Source: Herbaspirillum chlorophenolicum
GTDB lineage: Bacteria > Pseudomonadota > Gammaproteobacteria > Burkholderiales > Burkholderiaceae_D
Reading direction: 5' to 3'
Assembly: GCF_001189955.1 (NCBI RefSeq)
Contig: NZ_LFLT01000002.1
Location: forward strand, 186,001-250,000
DNA: 64,000 nt
Of the stretch, positions 16,620 through 24,754 are shown one piece after another (positions within the stretch are counted from its first letter, which is position 1; each line of letters starts with the position of its first letter). The position numbers were made by a program, and so were the translations under genes. The notes beneath the pieces were generated by a model. The model made no database searches. It worked only from the letters and a program-made list of their open reading frames with translations, and was not told where the DNA came from.

Positions 16620-18698
16620 TCAGCTTGCCTTGGGCAGGTTTGCCAGTTGCTGGGTCAGGTAACTTTGCGTCGACGCCATGCTGGCCAGGGTAATGTTGAG
16701 CTGGTTGAACTGGTTGGTGTAGGAATCCTTCAGGTTCGACAAGCGGGTTTGCACCGCTGTCTGGCGATCCTGATTGATTTTCAAACTGGCTTGCAGACCG
16801 TTGGTTTTGCTCGCGATGATACCGCTGTCGCTCAGGATGCCGTCCAAGAGGGATTGCAGCTTGGTGACAATACCATTTTTGGATGAGGTGGTGTTGGTCG
16901 TGTCCGGGTCTGTGGCGTTGAAGAGGTTGGCAATTCCGGCAAAATTATTGGTTGCCGCAGTTGACAGCTTTGTTGCGTCAAGAGCAAGTGTGCCGTCTTT
17001 TTGGAAGGAAATGCCAATATCGGACAGGGTGCTGATGCCGTTGCCGCCGTCCACCGAACTGAAGAGCGTGCTGCGCAACTGGGTCATGATGTTTTGCACC
17101 GACGATTCGCTGGCCAGCGGCGAGGATGTCGTGGATTCCCCCAGGGTGGTCGAAGGGGTTTGCTGGGTCATGCTGGTGATTGCCTTGGCCAGCGTGTTGT
17201 ACGCAGAAACGAAGCTGTTGGCCGCCGTAGTGACGCCGGAAGTGTCGTTCGAAATATTCAGGGTGAAGTTATCGGCTGAAGTCGTGACCTTGGCCAGATT
17301 CAGTGTGACGCCGGAAATAACGTTTTCGACCTGGTTGCTGGCGCTGGTGACGGTCACGCCGTCAATCGACAGCTTGGCGTCTTGTGCTTTGAGCAATTGG
17401 CCCATGCCGCTCATGGTGAGGCCGGTGTAGTCGCCGGTGCCGGTCAGCGAGACGGCGCTGGTCGCCGCCGAGCCAGTCGGGGTCAGCACCAGGTGGTCGT
17501 TGCTGCCGTCGTTGCTGATGCTGGCCGTGACGTTGGCGCCGGCGGCATTGATCGAGGCCATCACTTCGCTCAGGCTGATCGAACCGTCGTTGTTGGCGTC
17601 ATTGAGGGTGATGGCAGTGGTCGTGTCGCCGACCTTCAGGCTTAGGGTGCCGTTGGTGAGGCTGTATGGCTGGCCCGGCGTCACATTGGGCGAGGAGAGC
17701 GTGCCGCTTGGGTCGAACGAGAAGGCAGCGTAATTGTCGGTGCCGGTGATCTTGATGGTGTTGGCGGCGCCGCTGTTCTTGGCCGTGATGACCAAGTGGT
17801 CGTTGGTGCCGTCGCTGACGATGGTGGCACTGACGCCGGCGTCGCTGGCGTTGATGGCATCGCGCACGCCCTGCAGGGTGTTGGTGGTCGGCTTGATGAT
17901 CGTGGTCGAGCCGGTACCCGTCTTGATCGCCAGCAGGCCCTTATCGAACGTAGTACCGGGAGCGAATCCGGCCGAACTCAGCTTTTGCGTCTGCGCCAGT
18001 TGGGAGACGGACACATTGTAGCTGCCCGAGGCTGCCTGGGATGCATCGCGCGGCGCCTGAATCTGGGCCATCGCACTCGGAGTCGAGCTGGACGGGTCGT
18101 AGGCAAAACGGGACAGAGTGTTGTTGGACGTGACCTTGATGGTATTGGCTGTGCCGCCGGTGTTTGATTCCAGCACCAAGTGATCGCCGTTGCCGTCGGT
18201 AACGATGGACGCGGTCACGCCTGCTTTGGAGGCATTGATTGCATCGCGTACGCCGCTCAGGGTTGCATTGGCCTGGAGCGTGACAAAGGTGGGCGAGTTC
18301 GTGCCGACCTTGATGGCGATCGAGTCGCCGGCATTGAATGTTGTACCGCTGGAAACTCCGTCGGATTGGATTTTCTGCGCGAGGATTTTGGTCGACGCGT
18401 CGGTATTGATGTCGGCGGTGAATGGATCGGTGGTGAGGCTGGTACCAGTGCCGGCATTGCTGACGCTGCTTTTTTGCGAGCTGAAGCTGGCGGCGGTCAG
18501 TGCTTTAATGGCGCTTTGATACGACGACAACGCACTCTTGAGGTTGCCGTAAGCGGAGATAAGAGTGTTGTAGCTGCTGGCTTGGGTCGTCAGCGGTGTC
18601 AGTTGGGACTGGCTTTCCGCTGACATCAGCTGGCTGACTAGCGTGGAAACATCAAGAGGACCCGCCGAGGTGGAGATGGTACCGGTGGAAGTCGCCAT
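16620..18698 (-). CDS. fliD: Flagellar filament cap protein FliD, enlarged by three internal repeats
   Basis: FliD caps the growing filament and folds flagellin subunits in place. The N-terminus (LDVSTLVSQLMSAESQ.L.PL) and the C-terminal coiled region (SLKINQDRQTAVQTRLSNLKDSYTNQFNQLN) are typical. At 692 residues it is much longer than the enteric protein (about 470). The extra length is three related segments at about residues 125-203, 253-331 and 350-428, each with a G.RDAIN or MASIN helix, ASIV.DG..DHLV strand and NTIK/AVSL strand. Residues 367-378 in the third form an EF-hand-like loop (D.N.DG.I...E). AGGAG lies before the ATG. It heads the fliD-S-T-fliK2-FlhB-C-ycgR block. Confidence 0.95.
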   Translation of the reverse strand: MATSTGTISTSAGPLDVSTLVSQLMSAESQSQLTPLTTQASSYNTLISAYGNLKSALSSYQSAIKALTAASFSSQKSSVSNAGTGTSLTTDPFTADINTDASTKILAQKIQSDGVSSGTTFNAGDSIAIKVGTNSPTFVTLQANATLSGVRDAINASKAGVTASIVTDGNGDHLVLESNTGGTANTIKVTSNNTLSRFAYDPSSSTPSAMAQIQAPRDASQAASGSYNVSVSQLAQTQKLSSAGFAPGTTFDKGLLAIKTGTGSTTIIKPTTNTLQGVRDAINASDAGVSATIVSDGTNDHLVITAKNSGAANTIKITGTDNYAAFSFDPSGTLSSPNVTPGQPYSLTNGTLSLKVGDTTTAITLNDANNDGSISLSEVMASINAAGANVTASISNDGSNDHLVLTPTGSAATSAVSLTGTGDYTGLTMSGMGQLLKAQDAKLSIDGVTVTSASNQVENVISGVTLNLAKVTTSADNFTLNISNDTSGVTTAANSFVSAYNTLAKAITSMTQQTPSTTLGESTTSSPLASESSVQNIMTQLRSTLFSSVDGGNGISTLSDIGISFQKDGTLALDATKLSTAATNNFAGIANLFNATDPDTTNTTSSKNGIVTKLQSLLDGILSDSGIIASKTNGLQASLKINQDRQTAVQTRLSNLKDSYTNQFNQLNITLASMASTQSYLTQQLANLPKAS

Positions 18699-18860
18699 TG
18701 TTCACTCCTGAATCTATGCGTTGCGCACGGCATCATGCAGGCTACGGCGCAGTCAAGAGTGACGATTGTTGGCTCTCAAGTACGGCGTCGGTGCAATAAG
18801 TTGACGCTGTGCAAAATAAATACTCGAATCCGTTATGAACTGTGGTGCACGAAACAAACA

Positions 18861-18886
18861 TGCGCAATGCGGACCACATTGGCGCA
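18861..18886 (-). terminator. Probable terminator after flaG
   Basis: On the minus strand TGCGCCAATG and CATTGCGCA form a 9-bp stem with one bulged base and a 7-base loop, followed by TGTTTGTTTC. It lies 35 bases beyond the flaG stop. The T-run is broken, so strength is uncertain. The rest of the 222-base gap up to fliD presumably holds the fliD promoter, but I found no clear sigma28 match there. Confidence 0.5.
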
Positions 18887-18920
18887 CGGCTCTTTCATGT
18901 CACTGCAGTTCGTACCAGAC

Positions 18921-19280
18921 TCAAACCTTGTGGTTGATCAGCAAGCCTTGCATCTTATCAATCGATTTTGCAATCGCAATCGCTTCTTCACTGGGAATCT
19001 GGCGAATGACGGTATCGGTAGCCGTATCGACAACCTTGATAATCGTTTTGCCGGTATCCTGATCTTTCGAGAAGTTCAAGGCCGATGCGTTGGCGGCAGC
19101 GAAATCATTCAACTTGCTAACAGCATCATTAACGTCGCTTTCAACTGCACGGCGGGCTTCCGGAGTCGCAGCCGGTGCAACGGTCGATACCACTGGATCT
19201 GGCTTTGCGGCAGTCTGCGGCAGCGCGTATGCGGTACCGGAGTCACCTGCAGCTGTTATATTAAGTGGGGCAATCGACAT
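18921..19280 (-). CDS. flaG: Flagellar protein FlaG
   Basis: FlaG (119 residues) is a small protein coded beside fliC/fliD in many polarly flagellated bacteria, where it affects filament length. Its precise role is not settled. The C-terminal half has the family pattern: VNDAVSKLNDFAAANASALNFSKDQDTGKTIIKVVDTATDTVIRQIPSEEAIAIAKSIDKMQGLLINHKV. The N-terminal 50 residues are Ala/Pro-rich. AAGGGAG lies 8 bases before the ATG. It follows fliC by 78 bases with a hairpin between them. Confidence 0.95.
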   Translation of the reverse strand: MSIAPLNITAAGDSGTAYALPQTAAKPDPVVSTVAPAATPEARRAVESDVNDAVSKLNDFAAANASALNFSKDQDTGKTIIKVVDTATDTVIRQIPSEEAIAIAKSIDKMQGLLINHKV

Positions 19281-19304
19281 GGTGTTACTCCCTTCCTTAA
19301 AGGA

Positions 19305-19337
19305 ACGTGCGGAGAATATTGTCTATCCTCCGCACGT
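19305..19337 (-). terminator. Hairpin between fliC and flaG
   Basis: A perfect 10-bp inverted repeat (ACGTGCGGAG and CTCCGCACGT) with a 13-base loop, 22 bases after the fliC stop. Only TCC-TTT follows on the minus strand, so it may be a partial terminator or an mRNA-stabilising 3' hairpin that lets flaG be made at a lower level than flagellin. Confidence 0.65.
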
Positions 19338-19358
19338 CATCCTACCTAGCTCTCAAGC

Positions 19359-20447
19359 TTATTTCAACAGCGAGAGAACCGACTGTGGCGAGGAGTTCGC
19401 TTGCGACAGCATTGCGGTACCAGCTTGTTGCAGGATCTGCGCACGGCTCAAGTTCGACGTTTCCGCAGCGTAGTCGGTATCCATGATACGGCTGCGCGAC
19501 GCGGTGATGTTCTCGCTCGACACTTGCAAGTTGCTGATGACCGCGGTGAAGCGGTTCTGCACAGCACCGAATTCCGCGCGCTTGGACGAAACCAGGTTGA
19601 TGGCCTTGTCCAGGTTCTTGATCGCGTTTTGCGCATCGCTTTGCGCGCTCGGGGCGGCAACTGCTGCATCCAGGCTCAGCTTGGCGCTGTCGATGGAAGC
19701 TTGCAGGGTCACAGCCGAGGAGGCCAGTGCGTCAGCGGTCAGTGTCGAACCAGTGGCGAACAGGTTGTCCAGAGCAGCCTTGGCCGAGGTATAGGTGGCT
19801 TGGGCAGTGCTGACGCCGGTAGTGTCGCCCAGACCGATCAGGCCCTTGGCGCTGGTGCCGATCACGCTGGAGATGGTGCCGTTGTTCGACAGGTCGTCCA
19901 GAGTGATGGTGATCTGGTCGTTCAGCTTGTTGTCAACGACGTTGGCGCCGACTTGGAACGACAGGGTCAGCGAAGACGAAACGCTGTTGGAATCGGAACC
20001 GACACCAGCCGAAGCACCTTGGCCCACGCCGGTGAACAGGTTCTGGCCGTTGAAGGAGGTGCCGTTCAGTACGCGGAAGACTTCTTGCGACAGTTGCGTG
20101 TATTCGTCGTTCAGGGTCTTGCGGTCCTGAGCGCCGTTGGTGCCGTTGGCTGCTTGAACAGCCAGCTCGCGCATACGCTGCAGGTTGTCGGTCACGGTCG
20201 ACAGAGCACCTTCAGCGGTTTGCGCCATCGAGATACCGTCGTTGGCGTTACGTTGTGCAACTGCCAAGCCCTTGATCTGGGCATTCATGCGGTCGGCAAT
20301 TGCCAGGCCGGCGGCATCGTCCTTGGCGCTGTTGACGCGCAGGCCGGAGGACAGGCGTTGGATGGAGGTATTCAGCGACGCTTGCGACGCACTCAGATTG
20401 CGTTGCGTATTGAGCGACGGAATATTGGTATTGATGATTGATGCCAT
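19359..20447 (-). CDS. fliC: Flagellin FliC
   Basis: Flagellin (362 residues) is the filament subunit. The conserved N-terminal D0/D1 region (MASIINTNIPSLNTQRNLS, then LSSGLRVNSAKDDAAGLAIADRM) and the C-terminal region (ENITASRSRIMDTDYAAETSNLSRAQILQQAGTAMLSQAN, ending SVLSLLK) are intact. The central variable part is short, about 120 residues and rich in Ser, Thr, Gly and Ala. AGGAG precedes the ATG. A sigma28-type promoter lies about 100 bases upstream. Only one flagellin gene is in this window. A glycosyltransferase gene lies directly upstream. Confidence 0.98.
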   Translation of the reverse strand: MASIINTNIPSLNTQRNLSASQASLNTSIQRLSSGLRVNSAKDDAAGLAIADRMNAQIKGLAVAQRNANDGISMAQTAEGALSTVTDNLQRMRELAVQAANGTNGAQDRKTLNDEYTQLSQEVFRVLNGTSFNGQNLFTGVGQGASAGVGSDSNSVSSSLTLSFQVGANVVDNKLNDQITITLDDLSNNGTISSVIGTSAKGLIGLGDTTGVSTAQATYTSAKAALDNLFATGSTLTADALASSAVTLQASIDSAKLSLDAAVAAPSAQSDAQNAIKNLDKAINLVSSKRAEFGAVQNRFTAVISNLQVSSENITASRSRIMDTDYAAETSNLSRAQILQQAGTAMLSQANSSPQSVLSLLK

Positions 20448-20547
20448 GCTAATTCTCCTAAGATTTGAGACCGATGATCCGAGTTTCAGTGCTTAACTTT
20501 GGTCTTCTACCCATGAGTCCCAGGCGTTTCAACCTCTGTTGTATGCG

Positions 20548-20574
20548 TTATCGGTTAGCCTTGGAAAAAGTTTA
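20548..20574 (-). promoter_or_regulatory. Sigma28 (FliA) promoter of fliC
   Basis: On the minus strand TAAACTTT (20567-20574), 11 bases, then ACCGATAA (20548-20555). This fits the sigma28 consensus TAAAGTTT-N11-GCCGATAA at 14 of 16 positions. Transcription would start near 20541, giving a leader of about 94 bases before the fliC ATG. Confidence 0.9.
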
Positions 20575-20762
20575 GGGCTATTCGCAAAAAATCTTTTCAG
20601 GGCTTTCCGAACCAAAACTGCGTGCTTAAAAAGTAACCAAGCAAATCCCTTTTCGGCGTCTTCGTCCAAAACTTTAGGCTTAATTGCGCAGCGGGAAGAT
20701 TCGATTGCAAAAAATCTGAGCCAAGAGGAGGGGCGAGTGCTTTTTTGTTGCCTGATTTGCAT

Positions 20763-20791
20763 TTTCAGGGTGTTTTGTGAGCACCCTGAAA
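20763..20791 (-). terminator. Hairpin downstream of the TPR-glycosyltransferase gene
   Basis: Perfect 10-bp inverted repeat TTTCAGGGTG/CACCCTGAAA with a 9-base loop, 90 bases past the stop of the upstream minus-strand gene. No proper T-run follows, so termination is plausible but not certain. Confidence 0.45.
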
Positions 20792-20880
20792 TGGACCAAT
20801 CAAGGGGGTAAAGCCTCGTTTTTTAGGGGGGAGAGGGGCAAAAATATTGATCCAACTCTCGTTTTGCACGCCAGTGGTTT

Positions 20881-22830
20881 TTAGCGATTGCGCATGGAAG
20901 TAAGTTCGATTGCCATTTTGTCAATGACGGCTTCCCAGTTGCCTTCTTCCGGTTGGCGGAATAGTCGAGTGTTCGGATACCACACGCAGTCGTCACGATC
21001 GAGCAGCCAGCGCCAGTCTGGCGTATGCGGCAGCATTACCCAAGCGGGGCCGCCGAGTGCGCCCGCCAAGTGCACGACCGATGTGTCGACGCTGATGACG
21101 ACATCGAGATTGGCGATCACCGCCGCCGTATCGGCAAAATCCGTGCATTCGTCGCCCAGGTTGAAGACAGGGAGGCCGGGTTGCAGGTTTTTCAGGTCCT
21201 CGGTGGGTTTGCCTTTTTGTAGCGAAAAATAGTCGATGCCAGGAAGATTGAACAGTGGCAGCAGCTTGGCCAGCGGGATGGAGCGGCGGCGGTCGTTGCC
21301 GTGCTCCGGGTTGCCGCCCCAGACAAAACCGACACGCAGATTTCCCGGCTTGGACAGTTTTTCGATCTTGTCTTGCCAGATTGCCTTGTTGTCCGTTTCG
21401 GCCGACAAATAGGAGGGAAGGACGGGAATGTCGTCAATGGTATCGGTGCCTAATGCATGAGGCAGGCTCATCAGCATGTAGGCGTAATCGCAGCGGGGTA
21501 TCGGGTCGCTCTCGCGAACCAGCATGATGTCCGGTGAATAGCTCTGGAACAGGCGATACAGGGGATTTTTGACGTGTACAGCAACCTCTGCCCCCAGATC
21601 CAGGACCAGCTTGGCATAGCGCAGGAACTGGATGCTGTCGCCAAAGCCTTGTTCGTGCATCAGGAAGATGCGCTTGCCCTTGAGCGGGGAGAGGCCATCC
21701 CATTTGGGGATGATCTTGAACAACTTGTGGACCACGCGATAGACCTCAGCCCGTTCGCGTGTGACCAGGCGGCTTTCATGGTTTGCCCAGCCTTCTTTCA
21801 GGTTGCCTTGCAGCAGCTGGCTCAGCGCCAGGTTGTGCATGGCGGTCGAGTAATTCGGCTTGAGTTCCAGCGCCTTTCTGAAATAGGGGATGGCTTCTTC
21901 GCGGCGGCCATGGTCGTGCATGATGGCGCCGATGTTGTTGTAAGTCAGGGCGTGGCACGGATCGAGTTCGAGCGCCTTGTTGAACAAGGCCAGCGCCTCG
22001 TCGACGCGATCCTGTGCGTTTGCCAGGCTGACGGCCAATTTGGCATAACTGTTGGCATCGTTGGGTATCAGTTCGATGACGCGCCGGTAATGCTCATGCG
22101 CCTTGTCGATCTCATCGAGCTTCAGGTAGGTGTCAGCGATCTTGTAATGCGCATAGGTGTCCGTTGAGTCCAGCAGCAAGGAGGTCTTGTGCGACTCAAT
22201 GGCTTCCTTGTACATGTTCATGGCATAGAAGGCCTCACCCAGCGCGGTATGGGCGGGGGCGAAGCTGATCTGCAGCTCGAGCGACTTCATGATCGTCGAT
22301 ACTGCTTCGTTCAAGCGTTTGGCGTCAATCAGGGCCCGTCCCAGGTGGCTTAGCGGGCCCGGCGCGCCGGGCTCGCGCGCTACTGCGTCTTCAAAATAGG
22401 CAATCGTCGCCTCGGGATCGTTCTTTTCATGCAGGGCGTTGGCCAGGCCGATGCGGGCATCGCGGTTGTCATGGTCGCAGGCGATGGCGCGTTCGAAAAG
22501 CTTGATCGCTTCATCGACGCGATCCTGCCTGAGGACGCAATTTGCCAGGCTGGTGGCGTATTCCGCGTTATTCGGATCTCCGTCCATGGCTTTCCTCAGC
22601 CATTTTTCGCCCAGCGCATAATCGTATTCCTGTACGGCAATCAATCCACGGGCATTGTGGGCGAAGATCAGATTGGGGGCGCGCTTGAGCACCGCATCGC
22701 ACTTTTGCCGGGCTTCGGCAAGCTTGCGCGATTCAAGCAGATCAAGGCTGGCGCGAACGTCAAGCAGATCTTGCAACTGGTATTTCGATGGTGGGGGAGA
22801 TGCTTTTGATTTGCCCTTGCGCGTAGACAT
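20881..22830 (-). CDS. TPR-repeat glycosyltransferase, probable flagellin modifier
   Basis: The 649-residue protein has about ten tetratricopeptide repeats in residues 30-370 (for example AHYKIADTYLKLDEIDKAHEHYRRVIELIPND and YNNIGAIMHDHGRREEAIPYFRKALELKPNY). A C-terminal glycosyltransferase domain of the GT9/GT41-like type follows (HEQGFGDSIQFLRYAKLV, GFVWGGNPEHGNDRRRSI, VISVDTSVVHLAGALGGPAWVMLP). Such fusions resemble bacterial O-linked protein glycosyltransferases. Location directly before fliC suggests flagellin as substrate; the donor sugar is unknown. The ATG at 22830 has AGGAA 6 bases upstream. The frame also allows a TTG one codon earlier. Confidence 0.85.
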   Translation of the reverse strand: MSTRKGKSKASPPPSKYQLQDLLDVRASLDLLESRKLAEARQKCDAVLKRAPNLIFAHNARGLIAVQEYDYALGEKWLRKAMDGDPNNAEYATSLANCVLRQDRVDEAIKLFERAIACDHDNRDARIGLANALHEKNDPEATIAYFEDAVAREPGAPGPLSHLGRALIDAKRLNEAVSTIMKSLELQISFAPAHTALGEAFYAMNMYKEAIESHKTSLLLDSTDTYAHYKIADTYLKLDEIDKAHEHYRRVIELIPNDANSYAKLAVSLANAQDRVDEALALFNKALELDPCHALTYNNIGAIMHDHGRREEAIPYFRKALELKPNYSTAMHNLALSQLLQGNLKEGWANHESRLVTRERAEVYRVVHKLFKIIPKWDGLSPLKGKRIFLMHEQGFGDSIQFLRYAKLVLDLGAEVAVHVKNPLYRLFQSYSPDIMLVRESDPIPRCDYAYMLMSLPHALGTDTIDDIPVLPSYLSAETDNKAIWQDKIEKLSKPGNLRVGFVWGGNPEHGNDRRRSIPLAKLLPLFNLPGIDYFSLQKGKPTEDLKNLQPGLPVFNLGDECTDFADTAAVIANLDVVISVDTSVVHLAGALGGPAWVMLPHTPDWRWLLDRDDCVWYPNTRLFRQPEEGNWEAVIDKMAIELTSMRNR

Positions 22831-22967
22831 CAAATTTCCTTGCTATATGGATCAGTACCGTTCGCGAAGACGAAGGGGGAATGCGACAGCTAGGCATGAT
22901 ATGTGGCTACGCGGCTGGATGAAAGTGCGAACAGAAAGCGAAACAGGGCGTTTTTGCTCAGACTCAA

Positions 22968-23007
22968 ACTTCGTTTTGCCGCGCCGACGTGGCATGCAAA
23001 ACGAAGT
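22968..23007 (-). terminator. Hairpin downstream of lexA
   Basis: Perfect 12-bp inverted repeat ACTTCGTTTTGC/GCAAAACGAAGT with a 16-base loop, 35 bases after the lexA stop. On the minus strand only TTTGAG follows, so it is a probable but weak terminator. Confidence 0.55.
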
Positions 23008-23042
23008 GGTAGCGCGATGGAGGGGGCGCAGGGGCGAGCAAC

Positions 23043-23699
23043 TTACCAGCTACGCAGCAACCCTACTGCGAGCCCTTCGAGCGCGAAGTCTTGCTCATCC
23101 TGGTGAATGACGATGGGTTTGAAGTCTGGATTTTCTGGCAGCAGGGTAATCGTGGCGCCGGATTTCTGGTAGCGCTTGACGGTGACGTCGTCTGCCAGGC
23201 GGGCAACAACAATCTGGCCATTGCGCGCCTGATCGGCTTTTTTGACTGCCAACAAATCGCCATCGAGGATGCCTGCGTCGCGCATGGACATGCCGCGTAC
23301 TTTCAGGAGGTAGTCGGGTTTGCCGGAAAACAGCGCTGGATCTACCTGGTAGGTTTTTTCCACATGCTCTTGCGCGAGAATGGGGGAGCCGGCTGCGACA
23401 CGGCCGACCAGCGGTAGGCTCAATTGCATCAGGGCGGGGTGGGGGAGTGCCATCTGGCGGCTGCCTGGCAGGCCGGCGACTGCCCCCGATTCCCGCAGCC
23501 GGATGCCGCGCGAAGTGCCGGGGGAGATTTCAATGGCGCCCTTGCGGGCCAGTGCCTGCAAATGCTCTTCGGCAGCGTTGGCGGAGCGAAATCCCAGTTC
23601 AGAGGCAATCTCGGCGCGCGTCGGGGGGAAGCCGGTATTTTCAATGGCATTCTTGATCAGATTGAGGATCTGTTCCTGGCGCGCGGTAAGCTTGAGCAT
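23043..23699 (-). CDS. lexA: SOS-response repressor LexA
   Basis: LexA represses DNA-damage genes and is inactivated when RecA filaments promote its self-cleavage. From MLKLTARQ the protein has 218 residues. It has a winged-helix DNA-binding domain ([26 protein letters not shown]) and an S24-type protease domain. The cleavage site is Ala103-Gly104 (VAAGSP). The catalytic pair is Ser138 in [10 protein letters not shown] and Lys175 in DVTVKRYQ. The open frame runs 13 codons further upstream into the SOS boxes, but AAAGG lies upstream of the 23699 ATG and the conserved domain begins there. Confidence 0.97.
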   Translation of the reverse strand: MLKLTARQEQILNLIKNAIENTGFPPTRAEIASELGFRSANAAEEHLQALARKGAIEISPGTSRGIRLRESGAVAGLPGSRQMALPHPALMQLSLPLVGRVAAGSPILAQEHVEKTYQVDPALFSGKPDYLLKVRGMSMRDAGILDGDLLAVKKADQARNGQIVVARLADDVTVKRYQKSGATITLLPENPDFKPIVIHQDEQDFALEGLAVGLLRSW

Positions 23700-23725
23700 G
23701 TAAGGTGCCTTTCTGTGGGGAAATG

Positions 23726-23741
23726 CTGTTTTTATCAACAG
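23726..23741. promoter_or_regulatory. LexA operator (SOS box 1)
   Basis: CTGT-N8-ACAG palindrome, 27 bases upstream of the lexA start. It matches the proteobacterial SOS-box consensus and implies autoregulation. Confidence 0.92.
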
Positions 23742-23742
23742 T

Positions 23743-23758
23743 CTGTATTTTTATACAG
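23743..23758. promoter_or_regulatory. LexA operator (SOS box 2)
   Basis: A second CTGT-N8-ACAG palindrome with an all-AT centre, separated from box 1 by a single base. The 17-base spacing of box centres puts the two operators about 1.6 helical turns apart. Confidence 0.93.
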
Positions 23759-23910
23759 TTACCATCTTTGTGTCAACGGCAACATGTGGCGATGCAACGG
23801 ATATCGCCCCTTATATATAAACAGAATGAAAATCAGTGGGAGGATCCACCCATTGTCGGGCACCGCAAGCCAACTTGTCGCCGCCAAGCCTCGCCAAATC
23901 CTTGCCAGGA

Positions 23911-23939
23911 TTGCTGTTTGGCCAGATATCTTGTATGAT
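23911..23939 (+). promoter_or_regulatory. Promoter of the rpsF-priB-rpsR-rplI operon
   Basis: TTGCTG (-35), a 17-base spacer, and TATGAT (-10) fit a sigma70-type promoter. Transcription would start near 23946, giving a leader of about 70 bases before rpsF. Confidence 0.7.
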
Positions 23940-24013
23940 TGCCGGCTTTCCTCTTCCCACACTCGTCTTGACGCCGGGGTGGGCGTTTTGTCAATAGTCC
24001 AAAAGGAGTCTAC

Positions 24014-24379
24014 ATGCGTCATTATGAAATCGTATTTATCGTCCACCCGGACCAAAGCGAGCAAGTGCCTGCGATGATCGAGCGTTACAAGGGCATCGTC
24101 ACCACCCGCGGCGGCAAGGTTCACCGTGTCGAAGATTGGGGCCGTCGTCAACTGGCCTACCAGATCCAGAAGCTGGCCAAGGCACACTACGTCTGCCTGA
24201 ACATCGAAGTCGACAGCGAAACGCTGGCCGAAATCGAAACCGGCTTCAAGTTCAACGATGCTGTCCTGCGCCACCTGACCGTCAAGATGAAGAAGGCCGA
24301 AACCGGTCCTTCCCCGATCCTGAAGGCAGTGCAAAAGGAAGACGCAGCCAAGAGCCGCACCGAAGCACCGGCAGCCTGA
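24014..24379 (+). CDS. rpsF: 30S ribosomal protein S6
   Basis: S6 (121 residues) binds with S18 to the central domain of 16S rRNA. The start [25 protein letters not shown] and the [13 protein letters not shown] segment are characteristic. The C-terminal 25 residues are a Lys/Ala-rich extension. AAAGGAG lies 6 bases before the ATG. It leads the operon rpsF-priB-rpsR-rplI. Confidence 0.98.
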   Translation: MRHYEIVFIVHPDQSEQVPAMIERYKGIVTTRGGKVHRVEDWGRRQLAYQIQKLAKAHYVCLNIEVDSETLAEIETGFKFNDAVLRHLTVKMKKAETGPSPILKAVQKEDAAKSRTEAPAA

Positions 24380-24416
24380 TTGCGCAGCGCGATTGCATTG
24401 TGATCCATAGCGGAGA

Positions 24417-24710
24417 GTGAACCAGCTTCAAGTCATCGCCAGCCTGGCCGAACGTGATGTATTGCGTTATACGCCGGCCGGTATTCCGATTGTCACTGCC
24501 AGGTTGCAGCACCAGTCGGAGCAGATGGAAGCGGGGATCAAGCGCCTGGTGGAGTTTGACATTGCGGCCATGGCCGTCGGAGAAATCTCCGGTCGACTCA
24601 ACAAGGCGGCGCTGGGAGCCATGTTCCAATTCACTGGTTTTCTGGCCCGCAGGAATCGCAACAGCAAGAGCGTCGTGTTTCACATCGTTGATTTTGATCC
24701 CGTCGGCTAG
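24417..24710 (+). CDS. priB: Primosomal replication protein N (PriB)
   Basis: PriB (97 residues) is a small OB-fold single-strand-binding protein that stabilises PriA on forked DNA during replication restart. The start region [25 protein letters not shown] and the [28 protein letters not shown] stretch match the family. The start codon is GTG, and an in-frame stop at 24408-24410 leaves no room for an earlier start. The only Shine-Dalgarno candidate (GGAGA, 24412-24416) directly abuts the GTG, so initiation is probably weak or coupled to rpsF. priB between rpsF and rpsR is the usual arrangement. Confidence 0.95.
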   Translation: MNQLQVIASLAERDVLRYTPAGIPIVTARLQHQSEQMEAGIKRLVEFDIAAMAVGEISGRLNKAALGAMFQFTGFLARRNRNSKSVVFHIVDFDPVG

Positions 24711-24754
24711 GCCGACACCGATCTCACCCAATTTATAGATACAGGAGCCTGATC

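Larger units (their letters stand above)
20448..20880. other. 433-base intergenic region upstream of fliC
   Basis: This gap lies between the fliC start and the stop of the TPR-glycosyltransferase gene, both on the minus strand. It is more AT-rich than its surroundings. It holds the sigma28 promoter of fliC (20548-20574), a leader of about 95 bases, and a hairpin at 20763-20791. Short open frames on both strands lack codon bias and I do not consider them genes. Confidence 0.7.

Noticed and set aside
20529-20811. Short open frames on both strands between fliC and the TPR-glycosyltransferase
   Set aside because: They lack a Shine-Dalgarno and coding bias, and overlap the sigma28 promoter and the hairpin.
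23759-24013. S6:S18-binding leader RNA structure upstream of rpsF
   Set aside because: A CACCG string occurs, but I could not draw the expected stem with a CCG-containing bulge within the leader after the predicted start.
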